From Macrolepiota albuminosa (taxonomy: Eukaryota; Basidiomycota; Agaricomycetes; Agaricales; Agaricaceae), in assembly GCA_027475525.1 (NCBI GenBank), contig JAMWFC010000087.1:62001-126000 (forward strand): a stretch of DNA of 64,000 nt, read 5' to 3'. Of the stretch, positions 45,523 through 56,879 are shown piece after piece; positions within the stretch are counted from its first letter, which is position 1, and every line of letters begins with the position of its first letter. Under the pieces are notes generated by a model that did not search any database, had not been told where the DNA came from, and worked only from the letters and a program-made list of their open reading frames with translations. The translations under genes were made by a program, and so were the position numbers.

Positions 45523-45640
45523 TAGCTAGCTAGCCGGTAGCTTTCGCCTTTACTCTTTAATACACGAAGGTCACGCAATTGCGTGACCAGACCGGCGCTA
45601 CCACACATCATCAAAAATTCACGTTTCACTGCAAAGGAGG
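45523..45640 (+). repeat. split direct repeat B2
   Basis: Second copy of B1 with the same 20-base palindrome at 45569-45588. Confidence 0.85.
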
Positions 45641-45646
45641 TGCGAC

Positions 45647-45745
45647 AAAACACGGCTTATTTATTTGGTTACCTACGTGGCAATACTAACTTGTGATTTC
45701 ATAATTTCAATGCGATGCACCTCTCACCGAACTCAACCTTTGACA
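45647..45745 (-). repeat. fragment of the gag-only element's LTR
   Basis: The reverse complement matches 61323-61425, starting TGTCAAAGGTTG. It lies directly after B2 and ends the transposon island; host-type sequence resumes at about 45746. Confidence 0.85.
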
Positions 45746-45885
45746 GATGGTGCAGAGGTCTCATCTGCCCGTGCCTGACAGTATACTTCTCCAGTATGAC
45801 TGTAACCCTATACCTGTGTGCGTCACCATTCCTCGACATAATCACAAATTCGACGAATGTATAGTAATAAAGTGCTACGAATCAT
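45746..45885. other. 3' flank of the first Con-6 copy
   Basis: Shares ataatcacaaattcgacRaatgtat with 48102-48130, downstream of the second Con-6 gene. No gene. Confidence 0.55.
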
Positions 45886-46364
45886 CAGATGAATTCTTTT
45901 TCATAGGACTCGCAGTCATCCTGGGCATCCTGCTTGGCCGTCTCAGAAACGTCGGGGTCTACGGGCAATTATTGAGTTGATACAAAACAAAAAAGTAGAT
46001 GACAACGTACTCTTGATTGTCGCCTTGTAGCCTCCGAGTTGCTGCTGAGTGAGCGAGGAACCAGAATCCTGCGGGGCATCGTTCATGTCTTCGCCAATGT
46101 CCTTCTTGACTTAAGAGGAAAAACATATCAGACTTTACAATGCTTTGACATTGAGTAACATACTTTGACTGGCATCGGCGTTGGCAGATGTCCCCATCTC
46201 GCGGAGACGCTCGTGAGCGCTGGACTTGGCCTCGTCGGAGACCTTGGGGTTGTTGATGGTGGCCTTCAAGCCGCCTGCGACACGAGTTCCGCTCTTATCC
46301 TCTATAGAAAACATGTGTCCAACATGACGTGGGGCGAGATAGAGAAAGACTCACGACTAGCCAT
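45886..46364 (-). CDS. conidiation protein 6 (Con-6) family, copy A with altered end
   Basis: Minus strand, ATG 46362-46364, stop 45886-45888, three short introns. The protein has one full Con-6 repeat (RVAGGLKATINNPKVSDEAK, then SSAHERLREMG) and a second that begins GGYKATIKNPDVSETAKQDA but ends DDCESYEKEFI in place of the usual HAHEVLEAHDQV of copy B. The Con-6 family comprises small hydrophilic proteins found in conidiating and stressed fungal cells; their biochemical role is unknown. The changed C-terminus may mean that this copy is decaying. Splice sites appear intact (gtgagt, gtatgt, gtacgt donors; one acceptor is cttaag). Confidence 0.8.
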
Positions 46365-46612
46365 TGCGATTGTAGATTATAGAATTGATACAAGTGATGT
46401 GGTAGGTGTAAAGCGGTTGCTGGGGCAAGATCTCGCGCTGCAGAGTTTATAAAGTACGCCAGTGCGTCATCGTCTAGTCATCTCTACGCATGTGTTTGTG
46501 GTCAGCCTCGATTGTAATTGACCAAAATCGGTTATCTAGTACCTTATTTAAGATAAGGTTCGACGCGTTCATGACGCCGCGTGTCAAAACGCGGTCATAT
46601 GTCCTGGGACCA
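46365..46612. other. Con-6 promoter region, duplicated
   Basis: Similar to about 48659-48957 (shared gtgatgtggtaggtgtaaag and acgcatgtgtttgtggtcag). No gene. Confidence 0.55.
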
Positions 46613-46952
46613 CTAATCGTACATTTCAAATACAACCCGCTGGACGTTCTGCCTGGCGTCCGGTATGTTTTACAAAACCAAGATAATTGAGGTCCTGCAG
46701 TGCCCTTATGAAACGCACCTGAACTTGCAACTGCCATCTCTCCATCCCTTCCTCTGATTCTGGCTTTTCACTCCCCTTCATCCTGCCTTTGGCGTTACGT
46801 TTCCTGGGAGACTACGACTGTCTTGACTTGGCTGCCAATGCTCTCTCCTTGAGGTTTTTCTGCTGTGTTTCCAACTCTTGTTGAAACGCTGTGAACCAGT
46901 CGTAAACATTGAGCATCTTGCCGCTGTCCAGGTAACGGTGAAACAGGATGCT
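46613..46952 (-). pseudogene. ORC3 3' fragment
   Basis: Minus strand; about 90% alike by eye to 48958-49300, the last part of the ORC3 gene. It keeps RYLDSGKMLNVYDWFTAFQQ and GRMK but has an internal TAG (after AKSRQS near 46811) and frame changes near the end. It stops being similar at about 46952, where hydrolase sequence in the opposite orientation begins. Confidence 0.85.
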
Positions 46953-46956
46953 CTGC

Positions 46957-47780
46957 ACACAGGAAGGACACATGTCAGAAATATATTTGTTGAATATAGG
47001 CTGCTACAACACGTCTCTATCCCCGCCGTTGTACAGGACGCGGCGACAGTATATGCTCACGTTGTGCAACGTTATCAGGATCATGAACCCTTTAAGATCA
47101 TTCTCATCGGCGACAGTTCAGGAGGCAACCTTGTTCTCGCCCTCACAAGGTGGTTGCGTGACGAAGGAACACTACCCATGCCGGACGGCTTACTCCTCCT
47201 TTCAGTGCGTATGGTAGCTCACCTTGACCATATCTATATAAAACGATTATAACAGCCTTCCTGCGACATCTCCCACGCGCTGCCCGATACCCCATCCTCC
47301 TACATCCCTCGGCCAAATGCAAAAACAGATTATCTCACAGACACCCCTGAACCCCGCGCGCTCCTCCAACGTGCGTTCCTCGGCTTTACCCATCCTTGCA
47401 CAGACAAGGCGGAACACGAGCGACTCATGCAAATCGCACACTCCGAATACGTCTCGCCATGTTCTCCTCGCGTGCTTCAGGAATGGTCGCACTCGGACAT
47501 CCCAAGGGACCTCGACCCGTGTCCAGAGGATGCATTGGCCAGCACCCTCAGTGTTGAGGACTTACCGTATCGCCCTTCGCACAAGTTCGGGAAGCTATTC
47601 GAGAATTTTCCTCGTACGTTGCTCATGGTTGGAGATGCGGAGAGATTGGTGAAGGAAGTGAAGTGTTTGGAAGAATCGATGTTGAGGGACAACGTGGATG
47701 TAAAGGCGCATTGGATGGAGGATGCGGTTCATGATGCCTTGATCATTGCCAATGGATGGTGGGATAAGAAGGTCAATTGA
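46957..47780 (+). pseudogene. hydrolase 3' fragment (exons 3-4 only)
   Basis: Closely similar to 8075-8936. It keeps GDSSGGN and EDAVHDAL but has no upstream exon with the HGGG motif, and its end is cut short (WWDKKVN then stop) by a deletion of about 57 bases relative to the full gene. It carries RPSHKFGKLFENF where the full gene has RPCKLFENF. Without the oxyanion hole it cannot be an active enzyme of this family. Confidence 0.85.
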
Positions 47781-48183
47781 AACGTTATATTTAAAATCGG
47801 AAACAATGGACAATATTTCAGCTGGAAATTTTAGTATACGAGAGTTTCTAAGGTAGCTGTCGGTCAATCTCTATTGATCGTAAATACTTCCTTCGTTTGG
47901 AAAGCTATGTAGATAAATTTATTTTACGATACATAAGAACCAATTGTGTGAAAGGGGTGACATTAAGACATAGAAGACGATAAATATGAGAAGAGAGTGT
48001 GTATCATCTTCCCATGCTCAAGACCATGTACGTAACCCGATGACATATTTTCCTTGACATGCACCTTTCCAGGTTTGTGAGCTCCCTATTTCGCTTCAGA
48101 TATAATCACAAATTCGACAAATGTATTATAGTAATCAAGTGCTACGAATCACCTAAAAGACTTCATGCGTGTAAACAACTCAA
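47781..48183. other. region between hydrolase fragment and Con-6 copy B
   Basis: Left part matches 8937-9285; right part matches 45790-45885. This is the ancestral layout that was broken by the transposon island. No gene. Confidence 0.6.
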
Positions 48184-48658
48184 TCAAACCTGATCATGAG
48201 CCTCCAAAACTTCATGGGCGTGCTGCTTAGCCTCCTTAGAAACGTTAGGGTCTACGTGCAACTATAAGTTGATCCAAAGCAAATAAGTAGACGACAACGT
48301 ACTCTTGATAGTCGCCTTGTAGCCTCCGAGTTGCTGCTGAGTGAGCGAGGAATCAGGGTCCGCCGGGGCATCGTTGGTGTCTTCGCCAATGTCCCTCTTA
48401 ACTAAAATGGAGAACATATCAGACTTTATGAATCATAAAGCCTGGTGATAAACATACTTTGACTGGCATCGGCGTCGGCAGACGTGCCCATCTCACGGAG
48501 ACGCTCGTGAGCGCTGGACTTTGCCTCGTCGGAGACCTTGGGGTTGTTGATGGTGGCCTTCAAGCCGCCTGCGACACGAGTTCCGCTCTTATCCTCTATA
48601 TAAAATACTTGTCCAACATGACGTGGGGCGAATTAGAGAAGGACTCACGACTGGCCAT
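48184..48658 (-). CDS. conidiation protein 6 (Con-6) family, copy B
   Basis: Minus strand, ATG at 48656-48658, stop 48184-48186, three introns with GT/AG ends. Two Con-6 repeats are complete: GGLKATINNPKVSDEAK with SSAHERLREMG, and GGYKATIKNPNVSKEAK with QHAHEVLEAH, joined by an acidic linker KRDIGEDTNDAPADPDSS. Length about 87-90 residues, usual for the family. Members are abundant in spores and stress; function unknown. It lies between the hydrolase fragment and ORC3 and is the better-preserved of the two copies here. Confidence 0.87.
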
Positions 48659-48957
48659 TGCTACTGTAGAATTGATATAAGTGATGTGGTAGGTGTAAAG
48701 CGGTTGTTGGGGAAAGCTGTCGTATTGCAGAGTTTATAAAGGACGCCAGTACTAGTGCGTCATCGGCTAGTCATCTCTTAAAAATAGCATGTATCGTCAT
48801 GACATGGATGACCCACATTTACGCATGTGTTTGTGGTCAGCCTCGACCAAAATCGGAATTTTATTTACGATAAGGTTCGGACGCGTTTACATGCCATGAC
48901 GTCATCTCCTGCACAAATCCGCGGAGGCAAACAACGCGGTCACATGTCCTGGGACCA
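48659..48957. other. Con-6 copy B promoter / ORC3 3' flank
   Basis: No gene; similar to 46365-46612. Confidence 0.5.
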
Positions 48958-51715
48958 CTAGTCGTACATGTCAAATACAACCCGCTGGACGTGATCTGCC
49001 TTGCGCCCGGTATGTTTTAGAAAACCAAGATAATCGAGGTCCTGCAGTGCCCTTATGAACCGCGCCTGAACTTGCAACTGCCATCTCTCCATCTCTTCCT
49101 CTGATTCGGGCTTTTCAATCTCCTTCATCCTGCCTTTGGCGCTACGTTTCCTGGGAGACGACGACTGTCTTGACTTGGCTGCCAATGCTCTCTCCTTGAG
49201 ATTTTTCCGCTGTGTTTCCAACTCTTGTTGAAACGCTGTGAACCAGTCGTAAACATTGAGCATCTTGCCGCTGTCCAGGTAACGGCGAAACAGGATGCTT
49301 GTATCAGGAAGCTCCCAGAGCGCGGGATCCGTTTGCTCTTCATCTTTGCTACGGGTTTGTTCCGTAAAGTCATGGGGATGAAGTAATCCGGAGACCACAG
49401 TTGCGCGCACAGATGGGTTGATTAACTGATTTTTGGCGTTAGCTTGAGATTAAGAAAAAGTTGACGATATGCATACAGAGGATGGGAATGATGCTTGACC
49501 GGTGTACCAAATGTCCCAGAGAGGCACATTTTCCAAAGGAGTCAAGAGATCGCTGCTTGAACATTCAACAAAAGGTTGAGAAATGAGTATGTCGCACCTA
49601 CTTAAGATACTTCACCAGCCAGTCCGCTAAATTTGCAGCTACTTGAGAGCTGGCTCCTGTAACATCATCGTCTCCCTGAGGCGGTAAAGCATTGATTGCC
49701 ACTTCAAGGTTCGTGCGCGCTTCCCCTTCTGAAGTACGAACATCCAATGAGAGAGAATCGAAAAAAGCATGCATGTTATCAAATAGTATTGCAAGCTGCG
49801 ATACTTTAAGCTTTCTAGGTCAATCGTTAAAATTGCCAAGAATGAAAGTCACGGAACCCCTACTTTATCATGATCCCCAGGTACTTCACATCAGATCCCA
49901 GACCACCCTGCAGAGCGCTAATCATCACGTCAACAATGCCAATTCCTTTGACAGGGTTGTCCCAGTCTAGACCCTTGTACCCTTGGTTGGTCATGAAGTC
50001 TTGTATAAGTTTGACGATCCGGAAACCTATTCGTATCCGGCAGGCCCGCGAATACAAAGCGCTTCGTGCATTGTCGGTGGCAGCAATAAGCGATGCGATT
50101 GGTTGTTGAGACCAATCTCTTTCATCGGAATTTGAGGACGGTTTGAACGATTTATGTCGAATCAAAAGTTCTTCGACAAATTGTACAGAAGTATCCTGCG
50201 ACAAGGTTTCGGGAGATGGAGTCGATCTGACAACGAGAGTCAGGGGCTCTGTTGAAAAGTGTCTCAAGTGAGCAAGCTTGAATCATAACTGAGCTTCCTA
50301 TCGACAACACGAATAACTGGTGCTTACTTGGAGAATGTTTAGAGCAGCATCTACTGACGAGTCGTGTCTATTATAGTAGTCCGCTAGGTACGCTAGTACT
50401 CCCGGGCCAATAACAATTTCAGGCTCAAATTCCGGGTCAAAAAAGGTCTGTTCTGCAAATGAATACTTTTCAAAGCTACAAATAAGTTGGAGACACTAAC
50501 TCGAAGCAATATCTCTTCTAGGACTTTGCCTCCGGAGGGCACGGTGTAGTTGGTAAAGCGCAGCAGAACCAAGGTAGATCGCGGGTATGTAGAATGAAGA
50601 TAAGATGGTGATGCGGGGGAAGACATGGCAAGGATAAAGACAAGAGGAAGTCGTGGAATGTATAGACTGCCAAAAAGCACCGTCAGCCCATGTCGGACTT
50701 GAGCGAGTTCTGGGAACTATTACCTAGATATGCTCAAGACATCCTGTACAACTAGCGGATCAAGCTGCTCAAAATCATGTAGGAGGACGACAAGTTTCGG
50801 CTGGCACTGTTCAGTAAAATCTCGACGACTTTCAACGTAACGCAATCGGAATCTGATATTATACGCACCATAGGTATCACGAATAGCAGTATACCAAGCC
50901 AACAGCGTCTCTAGATCGTAGTTAGCGAGTGAGACACCCGATCTTCCGTTCCCTATATAAGACTCTCAACCATAATCCATCTGAACAGAACGACCGCATA
51001 CCTTTTTCTATCAAGTTTGGCTTATTGACAAAGCCACCGATGATAGCCTTCATAGCAGACATCACGTTATTGCAGTCAGTTGGGTATAAATGAGATGTCA
51101 ATGCAATAGTATTGCTTGCATCTCTATCGTCAAGGTCGAACGAATCGGTAAGGGTTGCAATTCCATCGAGGAAGGTGGAGCTTGAGGTAGGATCTTGCAA
51201 AAGATGTTGAGAGCTTTTGTTGTAAGGGAGGAGAAATAACACACCTGTGATGCCAATAACGGGTATCTCAGGATATGGCAGGCCAGGCAATGCTCTATCA
51301 TACGACGCGTGGATCTCGTGTTCGACTTTAGACACGATAGGTTCATGCAGAGCGCGCACAATTGACTCGAAAATTAAGGTCAGTCAGAGTCACCTTTAGA
51401 AGACCAGTGCTTTCTACCTGGATACGATCCAAGCACTTCCTCCAAGCCGCCGTATACGCGTCGATACGAAGTTTCTCGCCCTCTGGAAGATCGTACTCGG
51501 ACTTCAAAGGTCGTGGAAATGGAACCTCCAAGTCTTCGCTGTCCTCATCGTCACCTGAATTGTATGGATTGAGGAGAAATTGTTGGTTCTTCGTATATTC
51601 AACACACCCGTAAAAGGAATGGTAAAAGTTGTCTGTTGTATATGAGTAAGACGAAGATGAAGATATATTCAATACGGACTTGGTTTGGGTCATCCAAATT
51701 GATGTTTTCAGCCAT
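48958..51715 (-). CDS. ORC3: origin recognition complex subunit 3
   Basis: Minus strand, ATG at 51713-51715 (MAENINLDDPNQ), stop TAG 48958-48960, many short introns. N-terminal part: GDDEDSEDLEVPFPRP, LRIDAYTAAWRKCLDRIQ, then an AAA+-like region with IPVIGITGVLFLLPYN and later PKLVVLLHDFEQLDP near 50755-50790, a degenerate Walker B. C-terminal part: ILFRRYLDSGKMLNVYDWFT, a basic linker (RQSSSPRKRSAKGRMK) and the winged-helix end RFIRALQDLDYLGFLKHTGRKADHVQRVV. This order fits ORC3, a core subunit of the six-protein complex that marks replication origins. It is normally an essential single-copy gene, and it looks intact in the exons I could follow. Its last 340 bases are duplicated at 46613-46952. 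Confidence 0.85.
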
Positions 51716-52701
51716 TCCAACACCAATTATCGTTGCGGCTGAGCGCCGAAGAACGAGGACAAATGGAGAAGTTCACCGGCCCTAAAGTAAAGCGACGCGA
51801 CGATCGCGACGATCATGAACTGCTCTTTGATCACAGCATTTACAAAGCACACTCGAAAACATGTGGGAAATAGGAAGAAGCGGCTACAGATATGGCTACG
51901 GTTGTTAACAAGTCATTTCAGGCGGACTTCACAGCACTGTTGAACCCGCGATGTTTTGCCGTTACCAAGCACTGGTGAACACCACAAACCTTTCGAAACC
52001 AGGCATGTATCGTATAGATGAAGTTGCGTTGTTTTCGCAACTTCAATTTTTTACGCGATCAATGGAGAAGTTCACTATATTTGTCCATGGTCAAGGTCTT
52101 CCAAGGCCTTCAATCTCACTAAGGGTTGAAGCCCCTCAGTTCCTATAAATCTCTGTGCGCGCTGTTATCCAACTTAAGTTCTCAATGTTGTGGCAGCAAA
52201 GACTATATTTACCTATTCAACTTAAGTTCTACAGGTATATATGTAAGTCAATTATCAAATGGTGAGTATCTCACCTCAGTGTTGTGACAACAACGACTGA
52301 GGATAGGACAACAAATACAAGGGTATAAAAATTCGCAGACTAATATTACTCTACATTTTGTAGTACAGCGAAAACAATTTGGAAGAGAGGTCTCAAGCGC
52401 ATGAGCTTTGACAGTGAGAACGAGAGACACTAGTAGAAAGAGCATAGACTCTGAGATCACCAATTCAAGCATTGTATTCGATTTGTAGTTAGATATTCGT
52501 CCCTGGAAATACAAAGTATTCACTTCAAATTCCGGAGTTGTCGTCATGTGAGTCTACTGCCCCATCCACTTTGTTACTACGGGTTTGCTAAGGGTAAGTT
52601 CAACATACCACTAGTATGCTATGGGAAACCAGTTATTCATTCAGAAATCTGGAAGGAGTTAGTGTGAAGTTCAAGTTGCGAACACCAAAGCACCATTGAT
52701 T
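51716..52701. other. about 1 kb between ORC3 and the permease gene
   Basis: No convincing gene. Open frames are short and lack motifs. A small direct repeat (caacttaagttct near 52170 and 52218) and several gttgtg(a/g)ca words are the only structure seen. It holds the ORC3 promoter and the permease 3' end. Confidence 0.5.
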
Positions 52702-55145
52702 TCAATACAAGTATTGGAATCGTTTTCTTTTCCTCAGAGCATCTTCATAACTGATACCCTGCAGCGCTGCCGCCTCTTCAATCCTTATCCGATCAGCTTC
52801 GAGCGCATTGCTCTCAGCCAGTGCCAGCCTTGCGTTCTTTTGAATGAGAATGTTCCTGATTACTAGAGTACCCGAGTGCTAAAATTAAGCAAGGCTAAAA
52901 TTAAAATGATAGGGACATACAAAATTGTAGGCTTGTGCTTATAACAAGGGCAATCATCGATATCAACATGGAAGGATGATAACCAGGTCCCCATGCAGAT
53001 TTCCATATGTAAGATCCTATTCTGTTTGGAACTCGTGAAAGCATTCATGGAGACTTGCATACATCACCCACAGTGTCCCAACGCTACCCGCGCCGTTGAC
53101 AAAGCCAATAGCTGCGGCACGCTTACTAGGAATACAATCAATTTATATTAGCAAAACTGGACTTTTTGCTCACGTAGGTGGTCGCGGAATTGCGTTGGAG
53201 ACCCAAACAATGTTTAACGCAGAACCTTGACAGGAGTCAATCAGTAAATCCTTCCTAGGTTTCAGCATCGACTCACCAGCGGAACCGCTAGTCATGAAGA
53301 AGAAAGAAATGTATCTAGCTGGAACAGACATCGTTGATATCCCAATTATGAAACCAACTATGACAGCCCATAACCATCCTGCAACGTGGAAGAAGCGTTC
53401 ACCAGTTCTGTCCGCATGTCTTGCATTTAGGCAGCATATAATTGCTGCAAAAAACCACGGTGATCTTCGAGGAAAGTCCATCAGCCGAACAACAAGGATA
53501 GGATTAGCGACTGACGCTGCAAGGAGCAGGCTGGTGGTGGTGGAGAAACCAAGGGTTTTCATCAATCTACTAGAAATATATCTGTTGGCAAATAATGAAG
53601 AGGTAGAGAACTCACGTCGGGAAAAAGCTTATAAAGCTCATGCCTACCATCTGAAATGCTGTTTGAAGTGCAAAAACATGAATTAAGGGGTCTTTAAAAG
53701 CCATTTTAAGACCTTCTATAGGACTGCCAGCTGTAAGTTACGACATGATCTACATTTCACATAAGAAAAGACCAACGACTCTTCTGAGTTATCCCTATCA
53801 GCTTCTCCAGTATCTTCAGCCAGCCTGATTTGGGCAAGCCTTCTTTCTTTGGCAGAGAGCCAATGAGTGTTATCTGGCTACATACATGGTTGAGCGGCGA
53901 AGTCAAACAATGAAATCCTAATTTACGTGGTCTGGAAGAAGCCACCTGAGGAAAATCCCATTAAATAATAACAGACAAAGAGACATCAAACACACATTGA
54001 AACGATTCCAACAAAGATCGTGATCGACCCCTTGACAGCGAAGTGAAAGATGTCGAGACAGGTCAGAATATTATCAAGTGGAGCACACCTCGATATAAAA
54101 AAGCCTGCGAGAATAGAGATCTCAGGCTGCCGACCACAATCCTTTAAATTTTTACTTACCATCGCCATGCTCTAATATTTCGGACACCCTCCATTCGCGA
54201 CAGAATTCCAGCAGCTATCAGCTGCAATGGCTTGTTAGGAGTGAATTACGAGGGATTCATAACTCGATATCCCACGTTACCACATGCGTTCGATATAAGC
54301 GCGGCACTGTAGAAGATAGCCGAGCGAAAAGCCAATTCCTGATGTCGAACATCAGTACAACCAAACGATTCTTATAACTGACGAACCTTCTTAGTATACC
54401 ATCGTGAAAGGAGATAGATGGTGCCCGGGAAGAAAGCTGCTTCAGGCATACCGATGAAAAGGCGGCATATGAGTATTCCAGCGTAATTCGTCGTGATCTA
54501 CATTCATACGTGATCTTCATTTGCTTGAACCTTGTTTAAAAACGCAAGGTACGACGAACCCCGGTCAGAGTACTAGTCAACCCCCAAAAAATCACGCAAC
54601 AGCTAATGTACAAAGACGGTCTTGGCAATGTTTTGTGAGTTCTGATACACAGCGAATGTACCAGCATACCTCGGCAGATGATTGAGAAGCTGCGAGGATA
54701 AGGTTTCAGCAAAAGAAATTCAATCCAGCCAAAGGCTGTCATTTTACCATATTCGAAGGTACCTGACAGATGCAGTATGTTACGAATAGTAATGCCAGGA
54801 CAGTGTCATATTCCATGTCTGCGAAATTCAAATAATTATTCTCTTAGTCCCTCGATAGCAAAATACCTGAGATGTGCAAATCATCTTGCATGCCCTGGAG
54901 TTTTGCTGCAGTGATGTTAGTTCGCTACCAATATGGGTGTCACCATTTTGGTATAGTAGATGATAATGACCACACACGTCGATGTAATTCATAAGGTATA
55001 TAAGCATGATGGTTGGTAGCAACCGAGAATCGAGCTTGCGTAAGAGCTTACGCTCTGAAAGTATTCTTTCAGCTGCGTCTCTAGAAATATTTGCTGCGTC
55101 AGTAGCTGAATATTGCCCAGTGGAATTTCCAGCCTGTGTCTCCAT
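52702..55145 (-). CDS. MFS transporter, allantoate/nicotinate permease (Dal5-type) family, many exons
   Basis: Minus strand, start METQAGNSTGQYS at 55145 (another ATG five codons upstream), stop 52702-52704. Exons give, in order: KLLRKLDSRLLPTIMLIYLM (first membrane segment), LQGMQDDLHISDMEYDTVLA with LLFVTYCICQVPSNM, SLYISCCVIFWGLTSTLTG, AGILICRLFIGMPEAAFFPG with TIYLLSRWYTKKELAFRSA, GSITIFVGIVSM, SAKERRLAQIRLAEDTGEAD (central loop), HVFALQTAFQMVGMSFISFF, AGWLWAVIVGFIIGISTMSV, KRAAAIGFVNGAGSVGTLWV and a cytoplasmic tail ending RKRKRFQYLY. This is the anion:cation symporter layout of fungal permeases for allantoate, nicotinate and other organic anions. Exact substrate unknown. No stop is forced in the exons followed, though some intron ends between 53890 and 54180 are uncertain. 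Confidence 0.82.
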
Positions 55146-55887
55146 CGTTGTCTTGAGCACTGTTTTAACAGGCAGATAGAGGTCGAGACCGTAGTAAAAC
55201 GCTCGAAAGGTTGATATACTTGAGAAGAGTCCTCGGCTTCTCTGGCATTATATTCGAGCATAATCGCCGCCACGTCGCTTCAGTGGAAATCAACGCTTCG
55301 ATTGCACCTGTAATCCTTAGTAAGTACAGGTAACAGGTGATTGGTTACGTCCTTGTGTTAGCTCTTTTCTAACTCAAAACTGAATAGGAGCTTCGACAAG
55401 CTTAGAAATGGCGAAAAAACGCACGAGCCCGACTTGGAAACGTGGACAACAAACTCGTATCCATCAATACGCACAAGTTCCGCTGACTCAGTGATCCAAT
55501 CCATATGTATGATTCCCTGCCTCCTTCACTTTTTAATGTCATACAAGCTCACTGGCATAAGGCAAAATATAAATAAACAAATCATTTTGAGGACAAAGTT
55601 TGAGGTCGATCTAGATCTCAGAATCTCCCCTCTCGGAACCCGCCTTTACGCCGACCTCTGCTGGTCGCACGAAGGAAGGAGACAGATCACCCAGGGGAGA
55701 TAAGATAGATGACATACATATCCCGCCAACATCACATGATCAGTGTGATAGCATCCAAATTGGGTTATAGAAAATGAAAAACAGTTGTAGACTCCATTTT
55801 CCCTTCGTGTAAAAATTTGGGGTTGGTCAATCTGTAGATTTAATATCTCCAAACTGATCTGCAGCATTGCCCTGAAAGAAATTGTAC
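55146..55887. other. permease upstream region
   Basis: No gene recognised. It ends at the sharp start of the second Helitron-derived segment at about 55888. Confidence 0.5.
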
Positions 55888-55919
55888 ACAGCACAACCAC
55901 TTGACAAGGTCGCATCTTC

Positions 55920-56498
55920 AGCAGTCAATCCAGCTATAGCCTGACTACATAGCAGCAGTCAAGCAAAGGAACAAGGAAAACGGAGATACAAACATGACAG
56001 GTGTATCAACGGATGGAATGGACACAGCCCTCTTTTTCTTGGGCGACGGCATGGCAGGAACACTAACAGAACTGACACCAAGACATTAAGTAAAATGATA
56101 GTCACAAATACAACAAGTAACACATGAACCCATCATGCGAAGCAGAAACCTTTCGCTTAGACGGCGACCTGCCGTCAATAGACCTAAAGAACATTAGCAT
56201 TACAGATTACAACACAAAAAGAGTACTCACCCAGCAGATGGTTCGCTTGTTTCAGATCCAGAAGCTGTCGCCGCAGAAACGCTATCAAATATGCTACAAT
56301 AAGCAAATTAGCAAGACCGACCAGAACTGAAAGAGCTGTACACACGCTTGCAACCTATCCACACTCCTGCACCGAGGACAACAAGTTTTTTTCTTTTAAA
56401 AAAAATCAAAGACACCAATATAAAACACACATGGTCTTGAGTTGGTCAACAAGTGTCTGAGCCTTATTCTCTTCAGACTTTATCTTGCGAGGGGGCAT
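55920..56498 (-). pseudogene. 5' exons of the acidic nuclear-type gene (copy)
   Basis: Minus strand: MPPRKIKSEENKAQTLVDQL from the ATG at 56498, then exons matching those at 28600-28160, including the PSPKKKRAVSIPSVDT region near 56000-56040. Everything downstream is missing, so no full protein can be made. Confidence 0.75.
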
Positions 56499-56879
56499 GG
56501 GTTCGTATAGTGACACAAAACACACAGAGAAAAAAAGAGGAGGCGGAGAGGGGATTATCAAGGACAGTGGACAAAGGACACTTATATAGAGCAGCAAGCT
56601 GCACGTCGCATCAAGGAGGGAAAGACAGTATAACGTAAAGAACAGTGTATCCCTTTCTTTGAACAAAATAAAATTAAGTAGAATGAAAAATTCAGTAAGA
56701 CAAGATTCACAGAAGGCACAGCAGGACCTTTTAGATAGAATACAAGCATTGCAGATCCACAACTCATAACGTTGTACCTTAATAGCCGTAACCTCAGAAG
56801 GGCAACACACTAGAGATTCACCAATGAGAGGACAAAGAAAGAGAGACAGAGGAACATCATAAGGTCTGTTCCTGAACAG

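Larger units (their letters stand above)
39927..45640 (+). mobile_element. DIRS/Ngaro-type tyrosine-recombinase retrotransposon with split direct repeats
   Basis: The layout is A1 (39927-40488), coding region, B1 (44839-44949), A2 (44950-45490), B2 (45523-45640). A1 and A2 are alike over about 550 bases; B1 and B2 are alike over about 110 bases. This A1-ORFs-B1-A2-B2 form is the known signature of Ngaro-like elements, which integrate by tyrosine recombinase and not by an integrase. The coding part is broken. Confidence 0.85.

Noticed and set aside
52248..52547. Possible 99-residue gene between ORC3 and the permease
   Set aside because: No motif, no good start context, and no support beyond being open.
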